From Cellulomonas xiejunii (lineage in GTDB: Bacteria; Actinomycetota; Actinomycetes; Actinomycetales; Cellulomonadaceae): a DNA stretch of 64,000 bases. The position numbers were made by a program, and so were the translations under genes. Position 1 is the first letter of the stretch. Each line of letters opens with the position of its first letter. Shown in pieces: positions 17,407 to 26,272 of this stretch. The stretch is from positions 4,030,001-4,094,000 of the forward strand of contig NZ_CP101987.1 of NCBI RefSeq assembly GCF_024508315.1, written 5' to 3'. A model generated the notes under the pieces. It was given only the letters and a program-made list of their open reading frames with translations, had not been told where the DNA came from and did not search any database.

Positions 17407-18156
17407 ATGGGCCTCGAGGAGCAGCGCGACGTCGCGGCGCAGGAGCTGGACGGCGGCAACGTCAACACCGTGGTGCGTGTCGGTGACACCGTCCGGCGGA
17501 CGGCCGGCCCGTGGACGCCGGCCGTGCACGCCCTGCTCGCGTGGGTGCGGGAGCGTGGCGTCACGTGCGTACCGGCGCCGCTCGGCCTCGACGACGACGG
17601 TCGGGAGATCCTCAGCTGGATGCCCGGCGAGGTCGTCGGATGGCCCGTCCCGGACTGGCTGTGGACGGCGCAGACCCGCGCGCAGGCCGGAGCGATGCTG
17701 CGCACCGTCCACGACGCGACCGTCGGGTTCGACCTCAGCGACCGCGTCTGGCGCTCCGCGACGCACCACCCCGTCGAGGTGGTGTGCCTGAACGACGTCG
17801 CGCCGTACAACATGGTCTTCGACGGGACGGACCTGGTCGGGCTCATCGACGTCGACATGGCCTCGCCTGGCCCCCGGGCGTGGGACCTCGCGTACCTCGC
17901 CTACCGGCTGTGCGGGTGGTGCGAGGACATGACGGCACCGGACGACGTCACCGCGATGGACCGCCTCGCGCACCTGCTGTCGAGCTACGGGCAGGACGCT
18001 GCTCCTCGGGTCGAGGACGTCCTGACGACCATGGTCACCCGGCTGCACGACCTGGCGGACTGGACCGACGAGCACGCACGCGTCGCCGACCGGCCCGACC
18101 TGCACGACCACGCCGCGATGTACCGGCGCGACGCGGCGCGACTGCTGGAGCAGTAG
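17407..18156 (+). CDS. Aminoglycoside-phosphotransferase-fold kinase
   Basis: A 249-residue APH-fold protein. The catalytic loop reads CLNDVAPYNMVFDG and the metal-binding loop GLIDVDMASPGPRAWDLAYL. The catalytic Asp and the Asn of the HxDxxxxN motif are retained, but the usual His two residues before the Asp is Leu (CHND in typical relatives). Small kinases of this type are widespread in actinobacteria and few have known substrates; antibiotic resistance should not be assumed. ATG 17407; monocistronic. Confidence 0.8.
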   Translation: MGLEEQRDVAAQELDGGNVNTVVRVGDTVRRTAGPWTPAVHALLAWVRERGVTCVPAPLGLDDDGREILSWMPGEVVGWPVPDWLWTAQTRAQAGAMLRTVHDATVGFDLSDRVWRSATHHPVEVVCLNDVAPYNMVFDGTDLVGLIDVDMASPGPRAWDLAYLAYRLCGWCEDMTAPDDVTAMDRLAHLLSSYGQDAAPRVEDVLTTMVTRLHDLADWTDEHARVADRPDLHDHAAMYRRDAARLLEQ

Positions 18157-18187
18157 GCGAGCCGGGGCAGGTCGGGGTCACGCTTCG

Positions 18188-18946
18188 TCACGCCTCGTGC
18201 GGCTTGCGGGCCCGCACGATCGCACCGTGCATCCCCTCGGCCACCACGTGCGTGAACTCGACGTCGGCGTCGACGAACCCGGCCGCGGCGAGGCCCTCGA
18301 GGTACTCGCTGCGTGACAGCGCGCCGGCGATGCACCCGACGTACGACCCACGCTCGGCGCGCTGTTCGGGGGTCAGGTGGTCCTCGGCGACGACGTCGGA
18401 GATCCCGAACCGCCCACCGGCTGCCAGGACCCGGAACGCCTCGGCCAGCACCGCCGGCTTGTCCGGGGACAGGTTCACCACACAGTTGGAGATCACGACG
18501 TCCACGGAGGCGTCGTCGAGCGGCAGGTCCTCGATGGTGCCCTTGCGGAACTCCACGTTCGTCGCCCCGGCCGCGGCGGCGTTGGCGCGAGCCAGGTCGA
18601 GCATCTCGTCGGTCATGTCGACCCCGTACGCGAACCCCTTCTGGCCGACCCGCCGTGCGGACAGCAGCACGTCGATGCCGCCGCCGGACCCCAGGTCGAG
18701 CACCCGCTCGCCCTCGCGCAGCTCGGCGACCATCAGCGGGTTGCCGCACCCCAGCGAGGCCGCCAGCGCCTCGGGCGGCACCGCCGCGGCGTCCTCCGCG
18801 CCGTACAGCGCCGCGCCGAACCGCTCGTCGATCACGTCGCCAGGCTCGCAGGCCTCGGCACCGCCGCAGCAGCCACCGTCACCGCCGCCCTGCAGCGCCG
18901 CCAGCGCGTAGCGCGCCCGGACCTGCTCCCGGATGTCGTCGACCAT
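18188..18946 (-). CDS. arsM: Arsenite methyltransferase
   Basis: A 252-residue SAM-dependent methyltransferase of the ArsM family. It has motif I VLDLGSGGGIDVLLSARRVG, the N-terminal GGCCGG, the catalytic-region Cys in ISNCVVNLSPDKP, and a further Cys in YVGCIAGAL. ArsM methylates As(III) to less toxic or volatile methylarsenicals in the cytoplasm. ATG 18946 is preceded by GAGGAGGAG. It is divergent from an ArsR repressor, with two palindromes in the 100-base gap, so arsenite-inducible expression is expected. Confidence 0.9.
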   Translation of the reverse strand: MVDDIREQVRARYALAALQGGGDGGCCGGAEACEPGDVIDERFGAALYGAEDAAAVPPEALAASLGCGNPLMVAELREGERVLDLGSGGGIDVLLSARRVGQKGFAYGVDMTDEMLDLARANAAAAGATNVEFRKGTIEDLPLDDASVDVVISNCVVNLSPDKPAVLAEAFRVLAAGGRFGISDVVAEDHLTPEQRAERGSYVGCIAGALSRSEYLEGLAAAGFVDADVEFTHVVAEGMHGAIVRARKPHEA

Positions 18947-18958
18947 GTCTCCTCCTCG

Positions 18959-19019
18959 CATCGATACCTGTCGATGCAGGACTCTGACGGGTGCATCGAT
19001 GGATGTCAATATCGACATC
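18959..19019. promoter_or_regulatory. ArsR operator region, two palindromes
   Basis: The arsM-arsR gap holds two dyads. One is CATCGA-N6-TCGATG at 18959-18976; the other is GATGTC-N6-GACATC at 19002-19019. The AT-containing, CGA-rich half-sites resemble operators of ArsR/SmtB repressors. The second lies just upstream of arsR and the first just upstream of the arsM start, so both genes can be repressed together. Confidence 0.6.
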
Positions 19020-19046
19020 TGTCGATCTGCGAGCCATCATTGCTGC

Positions 19047-19424
19047 GTGCCGCTGGACCCGCTGCCCGTCGACGCGACAGAGCCATCGACCGCGTGCTGC
19101 CCGCCCCTGGCCGGTGCGCCCATGACCGCCGAGGACGCCGCGCGCACCGCGCGCAGCCTCAAGGCACTGGCCGACCCCGCGCGGCTGCGGCTGCTGTCGA
19201 TCATCGCCGCGCACGCCGGCGGGGAGGCCTGCGTCTGCGACCTCACCGAACCGCTCGGCCTGTCCCAGCCGACGGTCTCGCACCATCTCAAGGTGCTCAC
19301 CGAGGCCGGCTTCGTCACACGCGAGAAGCGCGGGGTCTGGGCCTACTACACGCTCGCGCCCGCAGCAGTGCAGGAGCTCACCGCCCACCTCGGCACACAC
19401 CTGCTCCACTCGCGCAACGCCTGA
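19047..19424 (+). CDS. arsR: ArsR-family arsenic-responsive repressor
   Basis: A 125-residue winged-helix repressor. The recognition region LGLSQPTVSHHLKVLTEAGF is intact and the alpha-3 metalloid site ACVCDL (Cys-Val-Cys) is the classic As(III)/Sb(III) sensor of ArsR. An extra CC pair near the N-terminus could be the third ligand. GTG 19047. It faces away from arsM and should repress both. Confidence 0.88.
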   Translation: MPLDPLPVDATEPSTACCPPLAGAPMTAEDAARTARSLKALADPARLRLLSIIAAHAGGEACVCDLTEPLGLSQPTVSHHLKVLTEAGFVTREKRGVWAYYTLAPAAVQELTAHLGTHLLHSRNA

Positions 19425-19661
19425 GGCACCCACGCTGCCGCTCCGGCGGCGGGCTGCTCCCGGCCCACCCCCACCCGCGCACAACGCCAGCCCTCGCCTT
19501 CGATGGTCTGAGTCACGCGGAGTACGGCGAGCGGCGCGACCGTGGAGTGAGTCCTGAGGCCCACGGCAGGCCGCTTGGCTAGGGTGACGCCGTCGCCGCA
19601 CCATGACGGGTCAGCTGCACGGACACGGGGAGACTGCTGGCATGGGCCACACGGTCGTCAC

Positions 19662-20276
19662 ATGATCAAGGCCGTCCTGTTCGATCTGGACGGGGTCGTC
19701 CGGCACTTCGACGAGCGTGCCGTCGCTGAGATCGAGGCCTCCCACTCCCTCGCGGCGGGATCCATCGCGGCGTTCGCGTTCTCGGAACCCCACCTCACCG
19801 AGGTCACCACGGGCCGCATCACCCGAGCGGAGTGGGTGAGGCGCATCGGCGACCACGTCGAGAACCACGCCGCGGCTCGCGCGTGGGGCGCCACCCGCTC
19901 GCGCATCGACGACGACGTGGTGCGGCTGGCCGCCGAGCTCCGTGCACTCGGCCGCACGACAGCGATCCTGACCAACGGCTCTGACACCGTCCACGCCGAA
20001 CTGCGTGCGCTCGACTTCCCGCCGACGTTCGGCAGGGTCTTCAACTCTGCCGAGATCGGGCATGCCAAGCCGGATCCTGCCGCCTTCCACCACGTGCTCG
20101 AGGCCCTGGGGGTCCGTGCCCGCGAGGTGTTCTTCATCGACGACACGCCCAGGAACCTCACCGCGGCGGCCGGCCTCGGGATCGTCACGCACCACTTTAC
20201 GGACGTCCCTCGACTTCGGGCGGCGCTCGTGGGGGCCGGCATCGTGACGACGAGCTCGTCGTCCTCCTCGAGCTGA
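19662..20276 (+). CDS. HAD-superfamily hydrolase
   Basis: A 204-residue HAD phosphatase-like protein with motif I FDLDGVVRHF, motif II ILTNGSD, motif III region GHAKPDPAAFHHVLEALG and motif IV FFIDDTPRNLTAA. The second acidic residue of motif I (DLDG) is present, so phosphatase activity is plausible. The substrate is unknown. The C-terminus is a Ser run (TTSSSSSSS). ATG 19662. Confidence 0.85.
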   Translation: MIKAVLFDLDGVVRHFDERAVAEIEASHSLAAGSIAAFAFSEPHLTEVTTGRITRAEWVRRIGDHVENHAAARAWGATRSRIDDDVVRLAAELRALGRTTAILTNGSDTVHAELRALDFPPTFGRVFNSAEIGHAKPDPAAFHHVLEALGVRAREVFFIDDTPRNLTAAAGLGIVTHHFTDVPRLRAALVGAGIVTTSSSSSSS

Positions 20277-20386
20277 ACGCGGCGACCGGCGAAGTGCGGT
20301 CACGATCGGCCCCGCTGAGCAGTGCAGGCGCGGCCTCCTCGTGGCAGAGCACTCAACCTTTCGGCGTCGTCGATCGTGTACGAGGT

Positions 20387-21013
20387 ATGAGCGGTGATCG
20401 CGTGACTCTCGCAGGGGATGAGGAGTTGTCGGACGACCCCACCGCCTCAGTCGAGCACGTGCCGGTCGTGGTGCCTCGCGCTCCGATGGACCGCGAGCGA
20501 GAGTTCGCGGAGTTCATGCTCGAGGCCACGCCGGCTCTGGCGCGGACCGCGTGGCTTCTCTGCGGCGACGAGCACCGCGCTGAGGAGCTGGTCCAGCAAG
20601 CCCTGATGCGAACGTTCGTGTCGTGGTCCACAGCGCGCGAACGCGATCCGCTGGCCTACACCCGCAGGACCTTGGCGAACCTTCGGATCGACACGTGGCG
20701 CAAGCACCGCCGAGAAGTCCTCACCCCTCTCGACCGGATGCCCCACGTGGGGGTGGACTCGGGCGCTGACGTGCGTGCAGAACGTGACCGGTTGATCCGT
20801 GCCCTGTCCACCTTGACGGCACGACAACGCCGCATCGTCGTGCTGAGGCATCTCGTCGGCCTGTCGGAGCGGGAAGTCGCCGAGGACCTCGGGGTGGCGG
20901 TCGGGACGGTGAAGTCCACTGCCTCGCGTGGCCTCGCTGAGCTGCGTGCCGCGCTCACGGAGGGTTCGGGCGGTTCCACACAGCAGACGACCAGGACCAG
21001 GAGACCGTCATGA
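20387..21013 (+). CDS. ECF RNA polymerase sigma factor (SigE family)
   Basis: A 208-residue ECF sigma factor of the actinobacterial SigE type. Region 2 is at about residues 42-105 (ARTAWLLCGDEHRAEELVQQ, then LANLRIDTWRKHRRE) and region 4 at about 137-190 (LTARQRRIVVLRHLVGLSER, then VAVGTVKSTASRGLAELR). It is preceded at 20354 by CAACCT, an ECF-like -35 sequence that would suit autoregulation; this is weak. ATGA overlap with a membrane partner indicates a sigma/regulator pair. Confidence 0.85.
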   Translation: MSGDRVTLAGDEELSDDPTASVEHVPVVVPRAPMDREREFAEFMLEATPALARTAWLLCGDEHRAEELVQQALMRTFVSWSTARERDPLAYTRRTLANLRIDTWRKHRREVLTPLDRMPHVGVDSGADVRAERDRLIRALSTLTARQRRIVVLRHLVGLSEREVAEDLGVAVGTVKSTASRGLAELRAALTEGSGGSTQQTTRTRRPS

Positions 21014-21684
21014 CGAGCGACCAGGACTTCGCGGCGCACCTGCGTGACCGCCTTGAGGTGATCGCGCCGGACGTGGCCGTCGACACCTCGATCGTGGTCC
21101 GCGGCGGGCGTCGACGCCAGCGGGTGACCGCGATCGCCGGCGTGGCAGCGACGAGCCTCGTCCTGGCCGGTGGCGGCTGGGGGGCCGCGTCGGTCGTGCG
21201 GGTCCCGACACCCCCTCCGGGGGGATCCACCGACGAGTGGACCGCGCCGGCGTGGTTCGCGGAGCAGGCCGAGCAGCGGGAGGCATTCCGTACCAACCTG
21301 CAGGCCTGCGTCGATGCCCGCGGGTGGGAGGTCACGGTCGACGAGTGGGGCGGAGGCGACCGCCGCTTCACGGAGAAGTCCGAGCTGGACCGCTTCGTCG
21401 CGGACGTCGACGACTGCTCGAGGAGCCTCGGGCGCCACTTCGGGGACGGCGACTCGGAAGCCACCACCCGGAGCTTCTACCCGATGCTCGTCGACACGTG
21501 GGAGTGCGTGGTCCACCTGGGCTACGACGTACCGCCACCACCCTCGGAGGACGAGCTGGTGCGTCAGTACGAGACCGACGGGTCGAGCGAGCCGATATGG
21601 ACCCCGTACGGCGACCTCATGGAGAGGCCGGGGGCGGTGCCGGACTCGGCTGCGCTCGAAGCGACCTGCCCCCAGCCGTGGTGA
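21010..21684 (+). CDS. Membrane-anchored protein coupled to the sigma factor
   Basis: A 224-residue protein. A short cytoplasmic N-terminus (about 38 residues) is followed by one membrane segment (about 40-60, VTAIAGVAATSLVLAGGGWG) and an extracytoplasmic domain with conserved-looking Cys residues (LQACVDARGWEV, DDCSRS, WECVVHL, ATCPQPW). It overlaps the sigma gene by ATGA. Position suggests an anti-sigma or signal-transducing partner, but there is no zinc-finger HxxxCxxC anti-sigma motif, so this is inference only. Confidence 0.65.
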   Translation: MTSDQDFAAHLRDRLEVIAPDVAVDTSIVVRGGRRRQRVTAIAGVAATSLVLAGGGWGAASVVRVPTPPPGGSTDEWTAPAWFAEQAEQREAFRTNLQACVDARGWEVTVDEWGGGDRRFTEKSELDRFVADVDDCSRSLGRHFGDGDSEATTRSFYPMLVDTWECVVHLGYDVPPPPSEDELVRQYETDGSSEPIWTPYGDLMERPGAVPDSAALEATCPQPW

Positions 21685-21841
21685 GCTCAGGACTGCTGTC
21701 GCGGACTCTCATGTCGAGATGCACGGCAGAGCGACCGTCCTCGAGCGTCAGACCTTGACCGCCCTCGGCCCGTAACGGGTCGCCGATCACGGTGCCGCGC
21801 AGGGTTCTGCGACGGGAAGCGCTCCAGCAGGGGCGCGCGGC

Positions 21842-23158
21842 TCAGGGGATGTCGATCGTCGGTGTGTACGCGTCACCCAGTCGTGCGCCCCACAACCGAG
21901 AACCGACCGCGACGGCGGTCGCGACCACCAGCAAGCCGCCTGCAACGACCAGGGCCATTCCGTACCCGGCGGCGTCGCCGAGAAGACCACCGAGCGGCGC
22001 AGCGACGACGATCATCGCGCGGTTGATCGAGCGCATCGTGGCGTTCATCCGGCCCTGCAGCGCGTCCGGCGTCGCGGTCTGGCGGTACGCCAGCTCGTTC
22101 GTGTTCTCCGCGCCCATGCACAGCCCCAGCAGCAGCTGCCCGAGTGCGAACACGACCCATGCCGGACCACCGCCCCACCCGCCGGCGGCCGGCCCCTCGG
22201 GCATCGCCACGGGCGAGAGCGCCATCAGCCCCCACGCGATGCCCGTCCCGAACCGTGCGACGACGATGACGCGGCCCGCACCGAATCGTCGACCGAGCCG
22301 GACCGCGACGGACGCGGCTACCAGCGCCCCCAACCCGGCAACCGAGAACGCCAGGCCGAGCGCCCCCGCACTCAGGTGCAGCGTCCTGTATGCGAACGGC
22401 ACCATGACGGCTCCCGCGACGGCCGAGCAGGCGAACCACGCGTGCGTGCTCAGCGCGAGCGGACGCAGCGTCGGGTGACGGTAGACCCAGCGCACACCCT
22501 CCCGGATCTCGGTCCCGATGCTGCGGAGCCGGGCGTTCGACCTCCGCTCCACGGCAGGCTCGTCGACCTTGACGGTCGCCAGGAGGATCGCGGACGCCAG
22601 ATAGCTGACGGCGTCGACGAGCACCGTGAGCGGCGCACCCAGCAACCGGACCAGGCCGCCGGCGAGGGCCGGGCCGCTGACCTGGGCGACCGCGTCCGAC
22701 TGATCGAGCCGGGCATGTGCCGACCCCAGCAGCATGGTCGGCACGACGCGGGGCACGAACGACTGGAACGCTGCATCACCCACCAGCGTGCACAGCCCGA
22801 ACACGGCCATCAGGACGACGAGCCACCCCACGCCGAGGTGCCCCGTCATGGACAGCGCAGGGATCGCTCCGAGCGCGACCGCGCTCAGCAGGTCGGTGGC
22901 AACCAGCACGGGACGGCGCCGCATCCGGTCCACCATCACGCCGGCCAGCAGCCCGAACACGAGGTACGGCACCCAGCGAGCCGCATTGACCAGCCCGACG
23001 TCGACGGCGTCGCCGTCCAGCGCGTCCACGACGATGAACGGCACTGCGAAGGTCGTCACGTAGCTGCCGAACGCGGAGACCGTCGAGGCGCTCCACAGCC
23101 GGCCGAAGCCGCGGACGCCGCGCAGCGTCATCGTCTGCGTCGGTCGGTCGTCGGTCAC
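21842..23158 (-). CDS. MFS transporter
   Basis: A 438-residue MFS-type permease with about 12 membrane segments and the A-like loop LAGVMVDRMRRRPVLVATDL between helices 2 and 3, typical of drug-efflux (MFS_3/enterobactin-exporter-like) members. GTG 23158 begins VTDDRPTQTM. Substrate unknown. It is divergent from the acyl-CoA locus to its right and is separated from it by a palindromic operator. Confidence 0.85.
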   Translation of the reverse strand: MTDDRPTQTMTLRGVRGFGRLWSASTVSAFGSYVTTFAVPFIVVDALDGDAVDVGLVNAARWVPYLVFGLLAGVMVDRMRRRPVLVATDLLSAVALGAIPALSMTGHLGVGWLVVLMAVFGLCTLVGDAAFQSFVPRVVPTMLLGSAHARLDQSDAVAQVSGPALAGGLVRLLGAPLTVLVDAVSYLASAILLATVKVDEPAVERRSNARLRSIGTEIREGVRWVYRHPTLRPLALSTHAWFACSAVAGAVMVPFAYRTLHLSAGALGLAFSVAGLGALVAASVAVRLGRRFGAGRVIVVARFGTGIAWGLMALSPVAMPEGPAAGGWGGGPAWVVFALGQLLLGLCMGAENTNELAYRQTATPDALQGRMNATMRSINRAMIVVAAPLGGLLGDAAGYGMALVVAGGLLVVATAVAVGSRLWGARLGDAYTPTIDIP

Positions 23159-23287
23159 CGCTGATGTCTATCGCACGCGACGGCTTCCCGGTCCATGTCG
23201 TCGGACGCTCGGTGACGTGGGGCAGCGGGCGATCCTGCGGACGTCGTGCGCCGAGCGTGTTCACGACGTACGTGCGATGCATGGCGA

Positions 23288-23323
23288 CATACCTACCGGT
23301 CGGTATGGACAACCGGTAGGTTG
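23288..23323. promoter_or_regulatory. TetR-type operator 1 (adh operon)
   Basis: The sequence CATACCTACCGGTCGGTATG at 23288-23307 is a 20-base palindrome with one mismatched pair, 53 bases upstream of the adh start. A second dyad, CAACC-GGTA-GGTTG, follows at 23310-23323. The first matches operators 2-4 of the window (consensus SAWACCK-N6-CGGTATG), each placed before an operon of the same catabolic locus. Confidence 0.7.
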
Positions 23324-23359
23324 AGACCAGAAGTCGGCGGCGTCGGCAGGAGGTCACGC

Positions 23360-24478
23360 ATGGAGATCGTCGGGGCGGTCCTCGAACGGTCGGGCAGCCC
23401 GGCTCCCTTCGCCGAGTCGCGCCCGTTCACGGTCTCGCGGCTCGAGCTCGACGATCCCGGCCCGGGCGAGGTGCTCGTGCGCATCGAGGCCGCGGGCGTG
23501 TGCCACTCCGACCTGTCCGTCGTCGACGGCAACCGCGTCCGCCCCACGCCGATGCTGCTCGGCCACGAGGCCGCCGGGATCGTCACTGCGCTCGGCGCGG
23601 GCGTGACGGACCTGTCGCGGGGCGACCGCGTCGTCCTCACCTTCCTGCCCCGGTGCGGCGTCTGCCCCGGCTGCGCCGCCGACGGACGGCTCCCCTGCGT
23701 GCCCGGCAGCGCCGCGAACGCCGCCGGGACGCTCGTCGGCGGCGGCACCCGGCTGCACCGCGACGGCGCACTCGTGCACCACCACCTCGGAGTCTCGGGG
23801 TTCGCGTCGCACGCCGTCGTCAGCCGCACCTCGCTCGTGCGCGTCGACCCCGACGTCCCCCCGCAGGTCGCGGCGCTGCTCGGCTGCGCGGTGCTCACCG
23901 GCGGCGGTGCGGTCGTCAACGCCGGCCGACCGCGGCCCGGTGAGCCCGTGGTCGTGGTCGGGCTCGGCGGCGTCGGGATGGCCGCGCTGCTCGTCGCCGT
24001 CGCGCTCGGGCACGACGTGACCGGCGTCGACACGGTGCCGGACAAGCTCGCGACGGCGCGGGACCTCGGGGCGAGCGTCGCGTGCACGCCCGCCGAGCTC
24101 GTCGAGCGCGGGGTGCGCGCCCCCGTCGTCGTCGAGGCCGCCGGCTCCGCGCGCGCGCTCGAGACCGCGTTCGCGGCGACCGCGCCCGGCGGGACGACCG
24201 TCACCGTCGGACTCCCCTCCCCCGCCGCGCGGGCCTCGCTCTCCCCCCTGACGCTGACCGCGGAGGCGCGCACGGTCGTCGGCTCCTACCTCGGCTCCGC
24301 GGTGCCCGAGCGTGACGTCCCCCGGTACGTCGACCTGTGGCGCTCCGGCCGGCTGCCCCTCGAACGGCTCGTGTCCTCGCGCATCACGCTCGACGACCTC
24401 GACTCCGCCATGGACCGCCTCGCGGCCGGTGGCGAGCTCCGCCAGCTCCTGACCTTCGACGAAGGGACCCCCCCGTGA
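23360..24478 (+). CDS. Zn-dependent alcohol dehydrogenase
   Basis: A 372-residue class III-like MDR alcohol dehydrogenase. Catalytic Zn ligands are in GVCHSDLS and GHEAAG. The structural Zn lobe is present but shortened (CGVCPGCAADGRLPC). The Rossmann motif is GLGGVGMAALL. Expected to oxidise an alcohol or hydroxyacyl intermediate with NAD(P). ATG 23360 follows GGCAGGAGG. First gene of a three-gene operon with four-base overlaps (adh-SDR-MaoC) under operator 1. Confidence 0.85.
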   Translation: MEIVGAVLERSGSPAPFAESRPFTVSRLELDDPGPGEVLVRIEAAGVCHSDLSVVDGNRVRPTPMLLGHEAAGIVTALGAGVTDLSRGDRVVLTFLPRCGVCPGCAADGRLPCVPGSAANAAGTLVGGGTRLHRDGALVHHHLGVSGFASHAVVSRTSLVRVDPDVPPQVAALLGCAVLTGGGAVVNAGRPRPGEPVVVVGLGGVGMAALLVAVALGHDVTGVDTVPDKLATARDLGASVACTPAELVERGVRAPVVVEAAGSARALETAFAATAPGGTTVTVGLPSPAARASLSPLTLTAEARTVVGSYLGSAVPERDVPRYVDLWRSGRLPLERLVSSRITLDDLDSAMDRLAAGGELRQLLTFDEGTPP

Positions 24479-25245
24479 CGACAGCGCGCACCACGACAGC
24501 CCGCACCGCCCTCGTGACCGGCGCCGCCCGCGGCATCGGCGCCGCGACCGCCCGTCGGCTCGCCGCCGACGGCCACCAGGTCGCCGTGCTCGACCTGCGC
24601 GAGGCCGACGCCGAGGCGACCGCCACCACGATCCGCGAGGCGGGTGGCACCGCGCTGGCCGTGAGCGCCGACGTGGCGGACGAGGACGCGGTCACCGCCG
24701 CCGTCACGCGCGTCGCGGACGAGCTCGGGCCACCGACCGTGCTCGTCAACAACGCGGGGACCCTGCGCGACAACCTGCTGTTCAAGATGTCGGTCGACGA
24801 CTGGGACGCCGTCCTGTCGGTGCACCTGCGCGGCGCGTTCCTCGTGAGCCGTGCGGTCCAGCAGCACCAGGTCGCCGCTCGCTGGGGGCGAGTGGTCAAC
24901 CTGTCGAGCACGTCGGCGCTCGGCAACCGCGGCCAGGCCAACTACGCCGCCGCCAAGGCCGGCATGCAGGGGTTCACCAAGACGCTCGCGATCGAGCTGG
25001 GGCCGTTCGGCGTCACCGTGAACGCCGTCGCGCCCGGCTTCATCGAGACCGACATGATGCGCGCCGTCGCCGAACGGACCGGGATGGCGTACGACGACCT
25101 GTTGGCCGCCGCGGCGAAGGACGTCCCGGTGCGCCGGGTCGGCCGGCCCGACGACGTCGCCGCAGCCGTCTCGTTCTTCTGCTCCGAGGACGCGTCCTAC
25201 GTGTCCGGGCAGGTGCTCTACGTCGCCGGAGGGCCGCGCGCATGA
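24475..25245 (+). CDS. SDR-family oxidoreductase (FabG-like)
   Basis: A 256-residue classical SDR with cofactor motif TGAARGIG, NNAG, the catalytic Ser region NLSSTSAL and YAAAK. It resembles 3-oxoacyl-CoA/ACP reductases. GTG 24475 overlaps the adh stop (GTGA). Adjacent genes suggest it interconverts 3-hydroxyacyl- and 3-oxoacyl-CoA in the same pathway as the MaoC hydratase that follows. Confidence 0.87.
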   Translation: MTTARTTTARTALVTGAARGIGAATARRLAADGHQVAVLDLREADAEATATTIREAGGTALAVSADVADEDAVTAAVTRVADELGPPTVLVNNAGTLRDNLLFKMSVDDWDAVLSVHLRGAFLVSRAVQQHQVAARWGRVVNLSSTSALGNRGQANYAAAKAGMQGFTKTLAIELGPFGVTVNAVAPGFIETDMMRAVAERTGMAYDDLLAAAAKDVPVRRVGRPDDVAAAVSFFCSEDASYVSGQVLYVAGGPRA

Positions 25246-25703
25246 CCGCCATCACCGTGAGCTCGCCCGCGGACCTCGGCGCCGCCGTCGGGCAGTCCGC
25301 CACCGGGGAGTGGCGGGTCGTCGACCAGGACCGCATCGACCTGTTCGCCGACGCGACCGACGACCACCAGTGGATCCACGTCGACCCCGCGCGCGCCGCC
25401 GCCGAGTCGCCGTTCGGCGGGCCCGTCGCGCACGGCTTCCTCACGCTCGCGCTGGTCCCCGCGCTCACCGCCGGGCTGCTCGACGTCGGCGGGACGGCGA
25501 TGGTCGTCAACTACGGGCTCGACCGCGTGCGGTTCCTCCAGCCCGTGCTCGCGGGGTCGCGTGTGCGCGCGACGACGGCGGTCGACAGCGCCGAGCCGAC
25601 CGCGCAGGGCGTGCGCGTGTCGTCGACCGTGACCGTCGAGATCGAGGGCGCGCCGCGCCCGGCGCTCGTCGCGCGGACCATCGCGCTGTTCGTGCCCGCC
25701 TGA
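25242..25703 (+). CDS. MaoC-like (R)-enoyl-CoA hydratase
   Basis: A 153-residue single hot-dog protein with the MaoC hydratase motif FADATDDHQWIHVDPARAAA (catalytic Asp and His) and GGPVAHGFLTLALVP. It would hydrate 2-enoyl-CoA to (R)-3-hydroxyacyl-CoA. ATG overlaps the SDR stop (ATGA), ending the operon. The length is normal for the single-domain type. Confidence 0.88.
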   Translation: MTAITVSSPADLGAAVGQSATGEWRVVDQDRIDLFADATDDHQWIHVDPARAAAESPFGGPVAHGFLTLALVPALTAGLLDVGGTAMVVNYGLDRVRFLQPVLAGSRVRATTAVDSAEPTAQGVRVSSTVTVEIEGAPRPALVARTIALFVPA

Positions 25704-25831
25704 CCGCCGACGGGTCGTGACGAAGGCTCCTCCGTGTCATCGTCCTGATGAGCCACACCACCTCGTGGGCAACGCCGTTCTCGTACCTGGACCGGCTCTC
25801 GTCGGCCGGATGGTCGGCCGGCTCGCGTGCG

Positions 25832-26272
25832 TCAGCTCTGGCGCGGGGTGGCGGCGGGTGGCGGGTCGCACTCGCCCTCGGGGCAGAGCTCGCTCTCGCC
25901 ACCGCAGTCCGGTTCGATCGTCGTGACGGTGTACTCGTACGCGACGTCGGGCTGCTCCGCGGGTCGCGTGTCGAGGTAGGTCAGGTCGTCGTCGGCGTTG
26001 GAGAACGAGACCTCCTCCAGCCGCTGCCACTCCGTGGTGCCGGCGGGCCGCCGGTAGACCACGTAGGCGCGGGGTTCGATGGCGGACGCACCCGCGGACC
26101 ACGTCAGCTGCACGCCGTCCGGTGTCGCCTCGGCGGTGACCGGCTGGACGTTGTAGACGGCTTCGCAGAAGTCCTCGAAGGTCTGCTCCTCGTCCATCGC
26201 CGCGTCGGACGTGCACGAGGCTGCCGCGAGCACCACCAGCAGCGTGACCGCCGTGACGGCTGCCCGTCGCAT
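25832..26272 (-). CDS. Lipoprotein with FN3-like domain
   Basis: A 146-residue exported lipoprotein. The N-terminal signal ends in lipobox LAAASC (Cys about residue 19), followed by a short acidic linker. An Ig/fibronectin III-like beta domain follows (DGVQLTWSAGASAIEPRAYV, then YVVYRRPAGTTEWQRLE), then a Cys/Pro-rich tail (CGGESELCPEGECDPPP). ATG 26272. Probably cell-surface; role unknown. Unrelated to the catabolic genes around it. Confidence 0.7.
   Translation of the reverse strand: MRRAAVTAVTLLVVLAAASCTSDAAMDEEQTFEDFCEAVYNVQPVTAEATPDGVQLTWSAGASAIEPRAYVVYRRPAGTTEWQRLEEVSFSNADDDLTYLDTRPAEQPDVAYEYTVTTIEPDCGGESELCPEGECDPPPAATPRQS

Noticed and set aside
17407..18156. An aminoglycoside resistance gene.
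   Set aside because: The fold is that of APH kinases, but the catalytic-loop His is Leu and close relatives of this small type have no proven drug substrate.
21010..21130. A zinc-binding anti-sigma domain in the partner of the ECF sigma factor.
   Set aside because: No HxxxCxxC motif is present in the cytoplasmic N-terminus.
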